Positions 8,087 through 17,074 of a DNA stretch of 64,000 nt are shown piece by piece. The notes below the pieces were generated by a model. The model did not search any database. It was not told the origin of the DNA and worked only from the letters and a program-made list of their open reading frames with translations. A program made the translations under genes and the position numbers. The stretch is from UBA4421 sp002704225 (GTDB taxonomy: Bacteria; Pseudomonadota; Gammaproteobacteria; Pseudomonadales; Azotimanducaceae), in contig CACDWG010000007.1 in the NCBI GenBank assembly GCA_902556425.1, positions 70,315 to 134,314 of the forward strand, given 5' to 3'. Each line of letters opens with the position of its first letter. Position 1 is the first letter of the stretch.

Positions 8087-9232
8087 TTATAAAAATCGCT
8101 CGAGCACGCTGTCTAAATACCGTAGACCCAGAGGCGTTGTAGCGCATCGGTCGGATGCCACCAAATCCAGAGCCACCAGTTCTCCCCAAACCGCCTGATT
8201 GTCATGCCAAGGCATGTTTGTCCGTTCCTCAAAAACGGCTTGTTCAACACCGTCGATCAACCGCAGCGCGTTCATCATGAACTCGAGTCCTCGTTGTTCG
8301 GTACTCACCGGTGCCGGGGCGATGGTCGTCGGGTCCTGTTGATATAGCCGAGGTTGGCTTGGCCGCTGGGTCCGCATAATGTGGTCGCCGACACGAACTT
8401 TACCGTGGGCCCCAGCCCCGATGCCCAGATAATCACCGAAGCTCCAATACGTGAGATTGTGTATGCACTGCTTGTTGGGCTTGGCAAATGCAGACACCTC
8501 GTAGCGCTCGAAACCTGCGTCTGCCAGAAGTTCCAGCCCTGCAGCCTCTATGTCCTGCAGAAAACCGTCCTTGGGTAACAGGGGCGGGCGGCGAGCGAAT
8601 TCGGTTTTCGCTTCGATGGTGAGCTGGTACCACGAGATGTGTTCGGGCGACAGATCAATGGCTTGCTGTAAGTCCGCCAAGGCGCCCGCGACGGTTTGCC
8701 CGGGCAGTCCCCACATCAGGTCTAAGTTGATGTTGTCGAAACCGGCGTGTCGGGCGCGCTCAAGAGCCTGCAGGGTTTCGTGCATCTGATGCACTCGCCC
8801 TAGGGCGGCAAGCTGAGTATTGGAAAAGCTCTGCGCACCAATCGACAGTCGGTTGATACCAGCGGCTTGATAGTCTTCGAAACGGAAATACTCGGAACTG
8901 CCGGGATTGACTTCCAAGGTGATTTCCGCAGCTCGGTGAGGGATCTCGCGCATGAGACGGTGCAGGTGTTCAGGCTTAAACAAGCTTGGTGTGCCGCCGC
9001 CAAAAAAGATGGAGGTGAAATTTTCCGAGGGCGTTTCGGCTAGGCGCTTTTGTCCCAACAGTTCGTACTGGTGCTGCCAGTCTGATAGCAAGGCCTCTAA
9101 GTAAGCGTCTTGATCCGTGGTTTCCTTCAGCGGATGAGAATTGAAGTCGCAGTAGGGGCATTTTTTGATGCACCACGGGAAGTGCACATAGAGCCCCAGC
9201 GCACGACTGTCCGTTCTTGGGTCGATGAGCAC
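8087..9232 (-). CDS. hemW: Radical SAM heme chaperone HemW
   Basis: A coproporphyrinogen-oxidase-like radical SAM protein now regarded as a heme chaperone rather than a HemN enzyme. The radical SAM cluster motif is Cys21-x3-Cys25-x2-Cys28 in CIKKCPYCDF, and the glycine-rich FFGGGTPSL follows. The 381-residue length and the absence of an extended N-terminus before the Cys cluster fit HemW rather than HemN. It lies 4 bases downstream of rdgB on the same strand, the usual rdgB-hemW pairing. Confidence 0.93.
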   Translation of the reverse strand: MLIDPRTDSRALGLYVHFPWCIKKCPYCDFNSHPLKETTDQDAYLEALLSDWQHQYELLGQKRLAETPSENFTSIFFGGGTPSLFKPEHLHRLMREIPHRAAEITLEVNPGSSEYFRFEDYQAAGINRLSIGAQSFSNTQLAALGRVHQMHETLQALERARHAGFDNINLDLMWGLPGQTVAGALADLQQAIDLSPEHISWYQLTIEAKTEFARRPPLLPKDGFLQDIEAAGLELLADAGFERYEVSAFAKPNKQCIHNLTYWSFGDYLGIGAGAHGKVRVGDHIMRTQRPSQPRLYQQDPTTIAPAPVSTEQRGLEFMMNALRLIDGVEQAVFEERTNMPWHDNQAVWGELVALDLVASDRCATTPLGLRYLDSVLERFL

Positions 9233-9236
9233 TGCG

Positions 9237-9839
9237 TTAGGGGGTTGCGGTGAAAGGCTGAGCGTTGAGCGATTGCAGCATCAGTGCACAGGCTTGGCCT
9301 CGATGACTGATGGTGTTTTTGTCTGCTTTGACCAGTTCCGCAGCGCTTTTTTTCAGGTCCGCCACCCAGAACAGGGGGTCATAACCGAAGCCTCCACTCC
9401 CTCTGGGTTCAGTCAAAATTTCCCCATGCCATTGGCCTGTGGCAATCAACGGTGTTGGGTCTTGGGCGGATCGCAAGAAAACCATGCAACAAAAAAAGAA
9501 AGCACGTCGGTCGGCGTGAGGAGCCAGCTCACGGAGCAAGCGCGCATTGTTGTCGGCGTCAGTCGCCGTCTCTCCAGCGTAGCGTGCGCTGAAAATGCCC
9601 GGTGCTCCGCCTAGGGCAGAAACCACCAGTCCGCTGTCATCCGCGATGCTGGGCAAATCTGTGGCGGCGGATACGGCTCGCGCCTTGATTAATGCGTTTT
9701 CAACAAAGGTCGCGCCGTCTTCTACGGGACTGGGAATGTCGGTGTCGGATTGGTTAACGAGGTTGAAGCCGACGTTCGCCAGCATGGGCCGCATCTCGTC
9801 AATTTTGCCTTGGTTGCGTGTGGCGAGAACAAGATCCAT
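9237..9839 (-). CDS. rdgB: XTP/dITP diphosphatase (non-canonical purine NTP pyrophosphatase)
   Basis: It hydrolyses dITP, XTP and other deaminated purine nucleotides and so cleans the nucleotide pool. The 200 residues begin MDLVLATRNQGKIDEM, the Ham1-family SHR/ATxNxGK nucleotide-binding motif. SIADDSGLVVSALGGAPG follows, with the catalytic Asp, and the C-terminal part has GFGYDPLFW and ISHRGQA. It overlaps the start of hemW's upstream neighbour by one base and sits between a DUF4426 gene and hemW, as in Pseudomonas. Confidence 0.97.
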   Translation of the reverse strand: MDLVLATRNQGKIDEMRPMLANVGFNLVNQSDTDIPSPVEDGATFVENALIKARAVSAATDLPSIADDSGLVVSALGGAPGIFSARYAGETATDADNNARLLRELAPHADRRAFFFCCMVFLRSAQDPTPLIATGQWHGEILTEPRGSGGFGYDPLFWVADLKKSAAELVKADKNTISHRGQACALMLQSLNAQPFTATP

Positions 9840-10306
9840 TACTCAGACCAGTACAGTTTTTGCGTGAGCTTAAGGGTCGTATTGGCACCCTTGGATGTCG
9901 GAGTTGCAACGACCTGTGCATCGATATCGATTCGATGAACTTCTTCATTAGCGTGACGAATCGTCGCGAGATAATAAATGGCTTCGCCGTCGACTACTTC
10001 CGTAAACGTGAGTCCCTGACGTTGCCCCAGCAAATTTTGGCTGGAGCCTTCCAGAGCGGCCCTGACCCCGACACCGTTTTTATCAATCACAGAAATATTG
10101 CAGAGCGCCCGGTCCTTGCCGCGACGAATGTTGTATCGCGCGGCGATGTCTGGCTTCAGCATCGTGGTGGGAATGACAATGTAATGCAGCTCGTAGTCGC
10201 CAAAGCGCTGCATCTGCTGGGCGTAAGCGGGTTGTATGGCAAACAGTAGGGTCAGTGCGAACACCCACGCGCTTGCCTTCCTTGCTTGCTGAAATACTGT
10301 GTTCAC
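9839..10306 (-). CDS. DUF4426 periplasmic protein
   Basis: A 155-residue protein with an N-terminal signal peptide (hydrophobic VFALTLLFAI, then QPAYAQ as a likely cleavage region). The body begins RFGDYELHYIVIPTTML, the usual DUF4426 opening. The function is unknown. The gene starts inside the end of metW (4-base overlap) and ends at the rdgB start, a conserved position between metW and rdgB in pseudomonads. Confidence 0.88.
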   Translation of the reverse strand: MNTVFQQARKASAWVFALTLLFAIQPAYAQQMQRFGDYELHYIVIPTTMLKPDIAARYNIRRGKDRALCNISVIDKNGVGVRAALEGSSQNLLGQRQGLTFTEVVDGEAIYYLATIRHANEEVHRIDIDAQVVATPTSKGANTTLKLTQKLYWSE

Positions 10307-10905
10307 GAAGGTCTCCCTAAGCGGTAGAAGGCGTGACTGGCCATCAAATTTGGGGCCAGTGTGATGGACCAGTGTTCGCGGTATTGAGTATTGACCACTC
10401 GACGCTGGATGATGCGAAAATTCTCTTCAAGGCACAGGCGCTCAAAGTCTTGAGTCGTGCACAGATGGATATTGGGCGTGTTGTGCCAGTTATGCGGTAA
10501 ATGCTTGGATACGGGCATATGTCCCTTGAGCCCCAGCTGAGCCCGGCACCGCCAATGACCGAAGTTGGGAAATGTGACGACGCACTCCTCACCGATGCGC
10601 AGCATCTCCCGCAGCAAGCCTCGCGGGTCGCGGACGGCTTGTAAGGCATCGGTCATCACGACCATGTCAAAATTGTCGTCGGCAAAGTTGGCGATACCGG
10701 CATCCAGATCTTGCTCAATGACGTTTACGCCCTTGCTCAGACACACCTGAATGTTTTCCGGGTCTTTGTCCAATCCGTAGCCGTTGACGTTTTTTTCTGC
10801 CTGCAAGTTGGCTAACAATTCACCTGTGCCGCAGCCTAGGTCAAGCACCCGGGCATCCGCATTGATGAGATTGGCGATAAGAGCTAAGTCGCCTCGCAAG
10901 GTCAT
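10303..10905 (-). CDS. metW: Methionine biosynthesis protein MetW
   Basis: A SAM-binding methyltransferase-fold protein of 200 residues that accompanies MetX in proteobacteria. LRGDLALIANLI is followed by the SAM loop VLDLGCGTGELLANL at about 20-34, then NFDMVVMTDALQAVRDP. Its role in homoserine activation is not fully settled; it forms a pair with MetX. It overlaps metX by 4 bases (ATGA), so the two are translationally coupled. Confidence 0.95.
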   Translation of the reverse strand: MTLRGDLALIANLINADARVLDLGCGTGELLANLQAEKNVNGYGLDKDPENIQVCLSKGVNVIEQDLDAGIANFADDNFDMVVMTDALQAVRDPRGLLREMLRIGEECVVTFPNFGHWRCRAQLGLKGHMPVSKHLPHNWHNTPNIHLCTTQDFERLCLEENFRIIQRRVVNTQYREHWSITLAPNLMASHAFYRLGRPS

Positions 10906-12053
10906 TCGGATTCACCTTGTTGGGAGTTCAGTGATTGGTTTAAGAAGGTTTTCAAGGCGTCGGTGTAACGATCTATGGGCAACAAAAAAGAGTCGTGTCC
11001 GTGCTCGGATTCGATCACAGCGCTGGCGACATTTTTTTTCGCTCGTACCAAGGCGTCTACGATCTCCTGAGAGCGCGCAGCAGAAAAGCGCCAGTCTGAG
11101 CTAAACGACAAAACCAAGTATCTGCAGGTCGCCTGATGAAAAGCTGAAACCAGATCGCCATCGGTCTCTCTAGCAGGGTCGAAGTGATCTAGCGCCTTGG
11201 TCATCAATAAATAGGTATTGGCATCGAAATATTGAGTGAAGGCCCGGCCCTGATAGTTCAGATAGCTCTCGACCTGAAATTCCACGTCGTCTCCAGCATC
11301 AAAGTCACCTGACTTAACTTCTCGGCCAAATTTTGTTCCCATGCCATCGTCAGAAAGATAGGTGACGTGTCCGATCATCCGCGCAAGGCCCAAGCCCCGA
11401 TCCGGGTTTCTGCCGTCCTCAACGTAACGACCCTCGTTGAAATCCTGATCGCTGGAAATGGCCTGACGCGCAATTTCATTAAATGCAATGTTTTGCGCAG
11501 ACAACTTAGCCGCCGAGGCGATGGCAACACAGGCGCGCACGCGGTCTGGATAATCGATAGACCACTGCAGCGCCTGCATACCACCCAAACTGCCACCGAC
11601 GACGGCAGCAAAAACATCAATACCCAAGTGGTCGGCAAGTGCCGCTTGGGTATTCACCCAGTCCTTTACGACAACCTGGGGAAAGTCTGGGCCATAGGTT
11701 TTGCCCGTGCTTGGGTTGATGCTGCGTGGACCGGTACTGCCATGGCACCCACCCAAGTTGTTCACGCTCACAACGAAGAAGGCATTGGTATCGATGGCCT
11801 TGCCTGGACCAATACAGGCATCCCACCAGCCCGGTTTTGCATCGCCCTCTTGATGCAAACCAGCCGCATGGTGATGACCGGAAAGGGCATGACAGATCAG
11901 CAGCGCATTGGACTTGTGGGTATTTAACTGGCCATAGGTCTCATAGACTAATTCGTAGGACTCGAGCACGCTGCCGTTTTGCAGGGTCAGTGGCGCCGCG
12001 CTGTTAAAGCGCTGCGGGCTGACGATACCAACGGATGCCGCTGCGGAGTTCAA
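10902..12053 (-). CDS. metX: Homoserine O-acyltransferase (MetX type)
   Basis: An alpha/beta-hydrolase-fold enzyme that activates homoserine for methionine synthesis. Of the 383 residues, the nucleophile is Ser155 in GGSLGG. The oxyanion-side LLICHALSGHHHAAG is near residue 50, and the C-terminal SEHGHDSFLLP carries the catalytic His. Many gammaproteobacterial MetX enzymes use succinyl-CoA rather than acetyl-CoA; I cannot decide the donor from sequence by eye. It is paired with metW, and yggT lies 4 bases upstream. Confidence 0.95.
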   Translation of the reverse strand: MNSAAASVGIVSPQRFNSAAPLTLQNGSVLESYELVYETYGQLNTHKSNALLICHALSGHHHAAGLHQEGDAKPGWWDACIGPGKAIDTNAFFVVSVNNLGGCHGSTGPRSINPSTGKTYGPDFPQVVVKDWVNTQAALADHLGIDVFAAVVGGSLGGMQALQWSIDYPDRVRACVAIASAAKLSAQNIAFNEIARQAISSDQDFNEGRYVEDGRNPDRGLGLARMIGHVTYLSDDGMGTKFGREVKSGDFDAGDDVEFQVESYLNYQGRAFTQYFDANTYLLMTKALDHFDPARETDGDLVSAFHQATCRYLVLSFSSDWRFSAARSQEIVDALVRAKKNVASAVIESEHGHDSFLLPIDRYTDALKTFLNQSLNSQQGESE

Positions 12054-12057
12054 TTTC

Positions 12058-12594
12058 TCACACCAGTCCGTAGGCTCGCGGTAGCGACTGTTGCAGAATC
12101 GAGAGCAGCAGAATCAATACCATGGGCGAAAAGTCCAGAGGGCCTGCGGTCGGCAGGATGTTTCTTAAAGGCGTCATTAGGGGAGCCAGCAATTCTTCGA
12201 GCAAGGACAATGCCGGATGGTAATTGCCTTGGCTGATAAAACTGGCGATTACCAACAGCAGGGTCGACCACCAATAGAAGTCCACCAAAATGGTGAGCAG
12301 GCGGACGAACCCAGTTAACAAATATTGCCCGATACCCATGCCGCCCATCGTAATGAGCGCGACAAAGATGATGCCCATGAACCAGGCCAGCAGGAGCGAT
12401 GCCAGATCGACGCGCCCAGTCTTCGGCAATAACCGACGCAGGGGAGCCGCGATGCCGTCGCTGCCTTTAACAATGGCTTGGCTGATGGGGTTGTAGAAGT
12501 CAGCAGCGCAGGCTTGGAGCAGGAATCGCACCAAAAACAGCATTGTCGCTAGTCGAAAAATCAGATCGACGATCATATAAAGAGACGAATTCAT
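12058..12594 (-). CDS. YggT family integral membrane protein
   Basis: A 178-residue inner-membrane protein with two YggT repeats, each containing paired hydrophobic segments: IFRLATMLFLVRFLLQA with NPISQAIVKGSDGI in the first half, and a matching second half with PLMTPLRNILPTAGPLDFSPMV. The function is unclear; links to cell shape, ion homeostasis or FtsZ-related processes have been suggested. It overlaps proC by 4 bases and lies in the conserved yggS-proC-yggT order. Confidence 0.93.
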   Translation of the reverse strand: MNSSLYMIVDLIFRLATMLFLVRFLLQACAADFYNPISQAIVKGSDGIAAPLRRLLPKTGRVDLASLLLAWFMGIIFVALITMGGMGIGQYLLTGFVRLLTILVDFYWWSTLLLVIASFISQGNYHPALSLLEELLAPLMTPLRNILPTAGPLDFSPMVLILLLSILQQSLPRAYGLV

Positions 12595-13403
12595 GCGTCG
12601 CTCCCAAATTCTAGTGCCAAGGCTTCTGCGCGATCCTTTGCGGCCTTAAGTGCGTTGTCCACGGTTGTTGGTAATCCTTGCTCTTGCATCACGTTCAGCG
12701 CCGCTTCGGTCGTGCCTCCTGGCGAGGTCACATTGCGTCTGAGGGTCGCGGGATCTGCGTCGGGTTCACAAGCCATCAGGGCGGCACCCCTGGCGGTCTC
12801 CACAACCAGCTTTCGGCTGGTATCCGCATCCAGCCCCAAGGCTCTTGCACTGGCAACCATGCTTTCCATCAACAAAAAATAGTAGGCGGGACCGCTGCCA
12901 GACACTGCAGTCACAGCGTCAAGTTGAGTCTCCTCGGCAACCCAGACGCTGCTGCCGACGCCATTGAGTATGTCTTGAGCTTCCTGGCGCTGGGCGTCAT
13001 TCACTGAGGAATTGGCGAACAGCCCAGTAATGCCGGCACCCAGCAGCGCGGGTGTGTTTGGCATGCAGCGCACGATGGGCTGTTCATTCGGCAGCCAGTC
13101 TTGAAGGCTGCGCATGTCAATGCCAGCCACAATGGAAATCACCAGTTGATGCCGCTTCAGCGGCGGCAACTGCTGCAGCACGCTACCCGTGATTTGCGGT
13201 TTGATGGAAAGAACAACGATATCCGCCGTGTCGACGGCGACGGCATTGTCCGTCGTTGTCTTGATGCCCAAGTTCGCCAAGGCGTTTAGCTGCGCCTGGG
13301 CCGGGTCCGCGGCGACAATATGACCCGCCGGCGTGCCGCTGGTTTTTAGGCCGCGAATGAGGCTGCCTGCCATATTTCCTGCGCCGATAAATGCAATGGT
13401 CAT
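12591..13403 (-). CDS. proC: Pyrroline-5-carboxylate reductase
   Basis: It catalyses the last step of proline synthesis, reducing pyrroline-5-carboxylate with NAD(P)H. From the ATG at 13403 the protein has 270 residues, starts MTIAFIGAGNMAGSLIRGL (Rossmann loop GAGNMA) and contains the C-terminal P5CR signature DPATLRRNVTSPGGTTEAAL. GGGAA lies upstream of this ATG. A longer in-frame version starting at 13502 would run into yggS and adds an unlikely 33-residue extension. It is co-directional with yggS and yggT. Confidence 0.97.
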   Translation of the reverse strand: MTIAFIGAGNMAGSLIRGLKTSGTPAGHIVAADPAQAQLNALANLGIKTTTDNAVAVDTADIVVLSIKPQITGSVLQQLPPLKRHQLVISIVAGIDMRSLQDWLPNEQPIVRCMPNTPALLGAGITGLFANSSVNDAQRQEAQDILNGVGSSVWVAEETQLDAVTAVSGSGPAYYFLLMESMVASARALGLDADTSRKLVVETARGAALMACEPDADPATLRRNVTSPGGTTEAALNVMQEQGLPTTVDNALKAAKDRAEALALEFGSDA

Positions 13404-13425
13404 CGCTGTATTTCCCAAAAAACGT

Positions 13426-14127
13426 TCAGGCTCGGTCGCCAAAGAGGGCCGTGCCGATTCGGATATGTGTTGCGCCGGCAGCAATGGCGTGTTCCATATC
13501 ACCGGTCATGCCCATGGACAGGGTGTCCCAGTGCTGCCGCTTCTCCGGTAACAAACCGGTTTTCACGTCACGGTGTAATTGTGCCACGCTTTCATAGCTG
13601 GCCCTAGGATCCGACGATTGACTGAGGATGGTCATCAAACCTCGAACCTCAAGCTGAGGCAGCTGCATGAGTTCCTCCACGAAGGAAGGCACCTGCGACG
13701 CGAGGCATCCGCTCTTATTGGGGTCAGCGTCGATGTTGACTTGGATCAGCACCTTCAGAACTTTGCCTTCGGGGCACTGCGAGCTCAACCGCTGCCCAAT
13801 TTTGACCCGATCAACCGTATGTACCCAGTCGAAGTATTTGGCCACATCCTTGGTTTTGTTCGATTGGATTGCGCCAATGTAGTGCCACTGTGCATGGAGT
13901 TCGCGCAGTTCCTCGATTTTGCTTACGGCTTCTTGAAGATAGTTTTCGCCGAAGTGCGTTAGGCCCAGATTATGGGCCTCGGCCACGTTTCGGGCGGGTT
14001 TGGTTTTGCTGACTCCGATCAGCGTCACACTCTGCCGGTCCCGGCCACTGTCGATGCAGGCCTGCTGAATTCGCTCGTGTAGCGCATTAAGCCGTGTTTG
14101 GATGGACGGGTTTACAGGTTTTGACAT
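13426..14127 (-). CDS. yggS: PLP homeostasis protein (YggS/PLPBP family)
   Basis: A pyridoxal 5'-phosphate-binding TIM-barrel protein (233 residues) that keeps cellular PLP and amino-acid pools in balance; it is not known to be an enzyme. The PLP lysine lies in LIGVSKTKPA, the barrel contains FGENYLQEA and WHYIGAIQSNK, and the C-terminal phosphate site is LSMGMTGDMEHAIAAGATHIRIGTALFG. In pseudomonads pilT and pilU follow at this boundary; here the neighbour is ruvX, only 3 bases away. Confidence 0.96.
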   Translation of the reverse strand: MSKPVNPSIQTRLNALHERIQQACIDSGRDRQSVTLIGVSKTKPARNVAEAHNLGLTHFGENYLQEAVSKIEELRELHAQWHYIGAIQSNKTKDVAKYFDWVHTVDRVKIGQRLSSQCPEGKVLKVLIQVNIDADPNKSGCLASQVPSFVEELMQLPQLEVRGLMTILSQSSDPRASYESVAQLHRDVKTGLLPEKRQHWDTLSMGMTGDMEHAIAAGATHIRIGTALFGDRA

Positions 14128-14130
14128 GAC

Positions 14131-14568
14131 CTATGTGCTTTGTTGTTCATGGGAATCGACTCGTGTGGAGTGGGTTGGGTCGGCAAGGTAGGTTTGAGCA
14201 ATCAGGCAGGCTGAGCGGGTATGGATGTCCCTACCCTCCAAGTCGGCGTCTTCCCGTACAGCCCAAGAACTGAGGCGTTCGTCCGCGAGAAAAACAGGTG
14301 CTTGGGAGCGCTTCGCCAATGTCTGAGCAAACGCGGTGGCGCGGTCGGACATGTCGGAGCTCGTGCCATCCATGTTGAGCGGCAGGCCTACGATCACGGC
14401 AAGAGGCCGATACTGACCTAACAATCGCTCGAATTCTGACCAGTCGGGTTTGCCGTTTTTCGCCCGGATCGTTGTCAAGCCGTTGGCGGTTTGGGTCACG
14501 GTTTGGCCCACGGCAACGCCGATGTGTTTGAGACCGAAATCGATGCCGAGTACGTAGCCGTCTGTCAT
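14131..14568 (-). CDS. ruvX: Putative pre-16S rRNA nuclease / Holliday junction resolvase-like YqgF
   Basis: An RNase H-fold protein of 145 residues. The first acidic residue lies in LGIDFGLKHIGVAVG, a Glu/Asp-bearing block follows around VGLPLNMDGTSSDMSDRA, and the third motif is DERLSS. The family is implicated in trimming the 5' end of 16S rRNA. Its start overlaps the end of yqgE by one base. The yqgE-ruvX pair is near universal in gammaproteobacteria. Confidence 0.95.
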   Translation of the reverse strand: MTDGYVLGIDFGLKHIGVAVGQTVTQTANGLTTIRAKNGKPDWSEFERLLGQYRPLAVIVGLPLNMDGTSSDMSDRATAFAQTLAKRSQAPVFLADERLSSWAVREDADLEGRDIHTRSACLIAQTYLADPTHSTRVDSHEQQST

Positions 14569-15116
14569 TAACTGTGACCTGCTTCCGGGGAAACCAAGCT
14601 CAGGTCAATGCCCAGCAAGCCTGCGGCGGCATCAAGTCGTTGTTCAAACGGCTGATCGAACAAAACGCTTGGATCGGCTTCTACGGTCAGCCAGACGTTG
14701 CGGGCAATTTCACTTTCCAGTTGTCCGCCTTGCCACCCCGCGTAGCCAAGGGCGATCATGAAGCGCTCTGGGCCCTCGTCATTGGCCACAGCGCGCAAAG
14801 ACTCCAACGCGCTGGTGAGATGCACACCGTCGGTTACCGTGAGTGATGAGTCGTAAGTGTGCTCGCCCGCAAACAGCATAAACCCGCGGTCGGTGGATAC
14901 TGGGCCTCCAGCGATTACCGGATGATCTACCCAGTGCCGCTTTGGATTCAGATTCAACTCGTTCAGAAGTTCCAACACCGACACATCCGATGGTCGATTC
15001 ACCACGAAGCCCATGGCCCCGTCGTCACTGTGTTCGCAGATATAGGTTAGCGTGGCCGCGAAATAATCTTGATGAAGGGTCGGAAGGGCCAGCAGAAAGT
15101 GATTCGTCAGGTTCAT
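14568..15116 (-). CDS. yqgE: UPF0301 / AlgH family protein YqgE
   Basis: A 182-residue cytosolic protein of unknown biochemical function. The N-terminal NHFLLALPTLHQDYFAATLTYICEH and GAMGFVVNRPSD are family-defining, as are the central AGGPVSTDRGFML and the later ALGYAGWQGGQLESEI. It was named AlgH in Pseudomonas from an alginate-regulation screen. It sits directly before ruvX, with which it is probably co-transcribed. Confidence 0.95.
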   Translation of the reverse strand: MNLTNHFLLALPTLHQDYFAATLTYICEHSDDGAMGFVVNRPSDVSVLELLNELNLNPKRHWVDHPVIAGGPVSTDRGFMLFAGEHTYDSSLTVTDGVHLTSALESLRAVANDEGPERFMIALGYAGWQGGQLESEIARNVWLTVEADPSVLFDQPFEQRLDAAAGLLGIDLSLVSPEAGHS

Positions 15117-15140
15117 GATGTTCCGAAAAGTGGTATCACC

Positions 15141-15893
15141 CTAGTTAATTGACGCGCCGCGGCGACTGAATTGCCAGGTGCGCGTGAACGAAAGTTGATC
15201 ATAACGCTTGCGCATGGCTACGTTGAAGGGCTGATACGGCGCAGCCTGACGCACGGTTTCCAAGGCCGCCTCGTCCAGTATCGGGTGCCCCGATGAGCGG
15301 AGTAAAGCAACTTCGAGCAGTTGGCCTGTGTGGTGTATGACGACCCGCATGGTCAGTTCGCCTTGCAGCCTGCCCGGAGGATAGTTGTTACCACCCAAGC
15401 GCTCGCACTTGCGTCGCCACATGGCTAAATAGGCGGCCTCGTCAGTGCTTGGCGCGCCGACGTTTTCCAAGTTTCGTGTGCGGCTGTCGCCGAGCTTCCG
15501 CTCGGCTTGTTGGTCAAAGCGCAGGATCTGCTGGGTTAGGCTCTGTCGATCCAGTTTGGGTTTTGGCCTGCTTATCGGCTCAGGCGTTACTGGAGTGGGC
15601 TTCGTTTCGGAGCTGACCACCGCTTCTGCGGACTGGTTCGGCGTGGGCGTTATCGGTGACGTACTGAACGCCTGAGACCTAGGCGTTTGCTCGGTCTGGG
15701 CCGCCCCCGCTGTCGTTTGGCTGCCATCCTGAGTCTGGGCGTCTCCGGCCCGCTGCAAAGCGATGGCGAGCGGCGGCGACACCGGTGCGGGTTGTTGGCT
15801 TGAACTATTAAATCCGAGCAGCACGACCGCGTGCACACCCAGCGCAAGCACTCCAGTGAAATACAGTCGTTGCCGGCTTATCTGCATCAACAC
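15141..15893 (-). CDS. TonB-family energy transducer (TonB3-like)
   Basis: A 250-residue protein with an N-terminal membrane anchor (about residues 10-27, YFTGVLALGVHAVVLLGF), a long proline- and threonine-rich periplasmic linker, and a C-terminal TonB domain. The latter has YPPGRLQGELTMRVVIHHTG, then SSGHPILDEAALETVRQAAPYQPF. TonB proteins pass proton-motive energy from ExbBD to outer-membrane receptors. No exbB, exbD or receptor gene is nearby. The place between yqgE and gshB matches tonB3 of Pseudomonas aeruginosa, a homologue linked to type IV pili; that role here is inference. Confidence 0.88.
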   Translation of the reverse strand: MLMQISRQRLYFTGVLALGVHAVVLLGFNSSSQQPAPVSPPLAIALQRAGDAQTQDGSQTTAGAAQTEQTPRSQAFSTSPITPTPNQSAEAVVSSETKPTPVTPEPISRPKPKLDRQSLTQQILRFDQQAERKLGDSRTRNLENVGAPSTDEAAYLAMWRRKCERLGGNNYPPGRLQGELTMRVVIHHTGQLLEVALLRSSGHPILDEAALETVRQAAPYQPFNVAMRKRYDQLSFTRTWQFSRRGASIN

Positions 15894-15911
15894 CCCTAGC
15901 GGTTTCGCGCA

Positions 15912-16886
15912 TCAGGCCAATAACGACTCAACCAGATCACCGGCAATATCCAAACCAAATTGCGCGTCCAGTTCACGGATACAGGTTGGGCAAGTGACAT
16001 TGATTTCTGTGAGGTAGTCACCGATGACGTCGATACCCACAAAGTTCAGGCCTCGCTTGACCAATTCTGGCCCCACTTGTTCGGCGATCCAGCGATCTCG
16101 GTCGGTCAATGGCCGACCCTCGCCGCGTCCACCTGCGGCCAGATTGCCACGGGTTTCTCCGGCGGACGGAATGCGTGCTAAGGCAAAGGGCACGGGTTCA
16201 CCGTTCACAATCAGAATGCGTTTGTCGCCATCCACAATTTCCGGCAAGTAAACTTGGCCCATGATTTGTTCGGTGCCGCTGTTCGTCAGGGTCTCCAACA
16301 CCACAGATAAGTTGGGGTCTGCTTCCATGACGCGAAAGATCGACGCGCCACCCATGCCATCCAGCTTCTTGAACACGACGTTTTTGTGTTCTTGATGGAA
16401 GGCTTTGAGCACATCCATGCGGCGGCTGACGACGAGGGGCGGGCAGCATTGAGGAAAGGTGGTAGCGAAGAGTTTTTCGTTGCAGTCGCGCAGTGATCGA
16501 GGGCTGTTCACCACTCGAACGCCATCTGCTTCAGCGCGCTCGAGTAAGTAGGTGGTGTAAATGTATTCCATGTCGAAAGGTGGGTCCTTGCGCATCATGA
16601 CGATGTCCATACTCGAGAGCGGCTGGAACTGGCCTGCTTCCATGCGGAACCAGGGATCGGCGCCGCCGTTTACGCTGGCGGGGTCCAGCTCGGCAGCAAA
16701 GTGATCGGCCAGAAATAGCCGGCTCAGGAAAGCGCACACGCGGCTTTCGGAGATCATCAGATCTTCTTGGCGGAAGTAGTACACCTCGAGTCCTCGAAGC
16801 TGCGCCGCACGAATCATGGCGAGGGTTGAATCTTTTTTAATGGCAATAGATTCAATGGGGTCCATCAGAAAAGCGATCTTGGTCAT
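15912..16886 (-). CDS. gshB: Glutathione synthetase
   Basis: An ATP-grasp ligase (324 residues) that adds glycine to gamma-glutamylcysteine, the second step of glutathione synthesis. It begins MTKIAFLMDPIESIAIKKDST and contains MRKDPPFDMEYIYTTYLLE, the ATP-grasp lysine region VVFKKLDGMGGASIF, and the C-terminal FVGIDVIGDYLTEINVTCPT. I chose the ATG at 16886 by homology; a longer frame to 17012 adds 42 residues with no family match. It is divergent from an unrecognised gene, with a 188-base shared upstream region. Confidence 0.97.
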   Translation of the reverse strand: MTKIAFLMDPIESIAIKKDSTLAMIRAAQLRGLEVYYFRQEDLMISESRVCAFLSRLFLADHFAAELDPASVNGGADPWFRMEAGQFQPLSSMDIVMMRKDPPFDMEYIYTTYLLERAEADGVRVVNSPRSLRDCNEKLFATTFPQCCPPLVVSRRMDVLKAFHQEHKNVVFKKLDGMGGASIFRVMEADPNLSVVLETLTNSGTEQIMGQVYLPEIVDGDKRILIVNGEPVPFALARIPSAGETRGNLAAGGRGEGRPLTDRDRWIAEQVGPELVKRGLNFVGIDVIGDYLTEINVTCPTCIRELDAQFGLDIAGDLVESLLA

Positions 16887-17074
16887 GGAATAGTCTGCAA
16901 CGTGGTAAAACGCTACGGTAACGATTGTTATGCCAACGACGCAAATCCAATGGCAGTTGACAGACCGGTGCAGGTAAATTTTCTGCCCAGCAAACACTGT
17001 GCCGAGTACCATGGGGATATGGGATCAAACGAAAAAATGAGCGTATACGAACCAAAGGTCTTGATGGCATCGCG

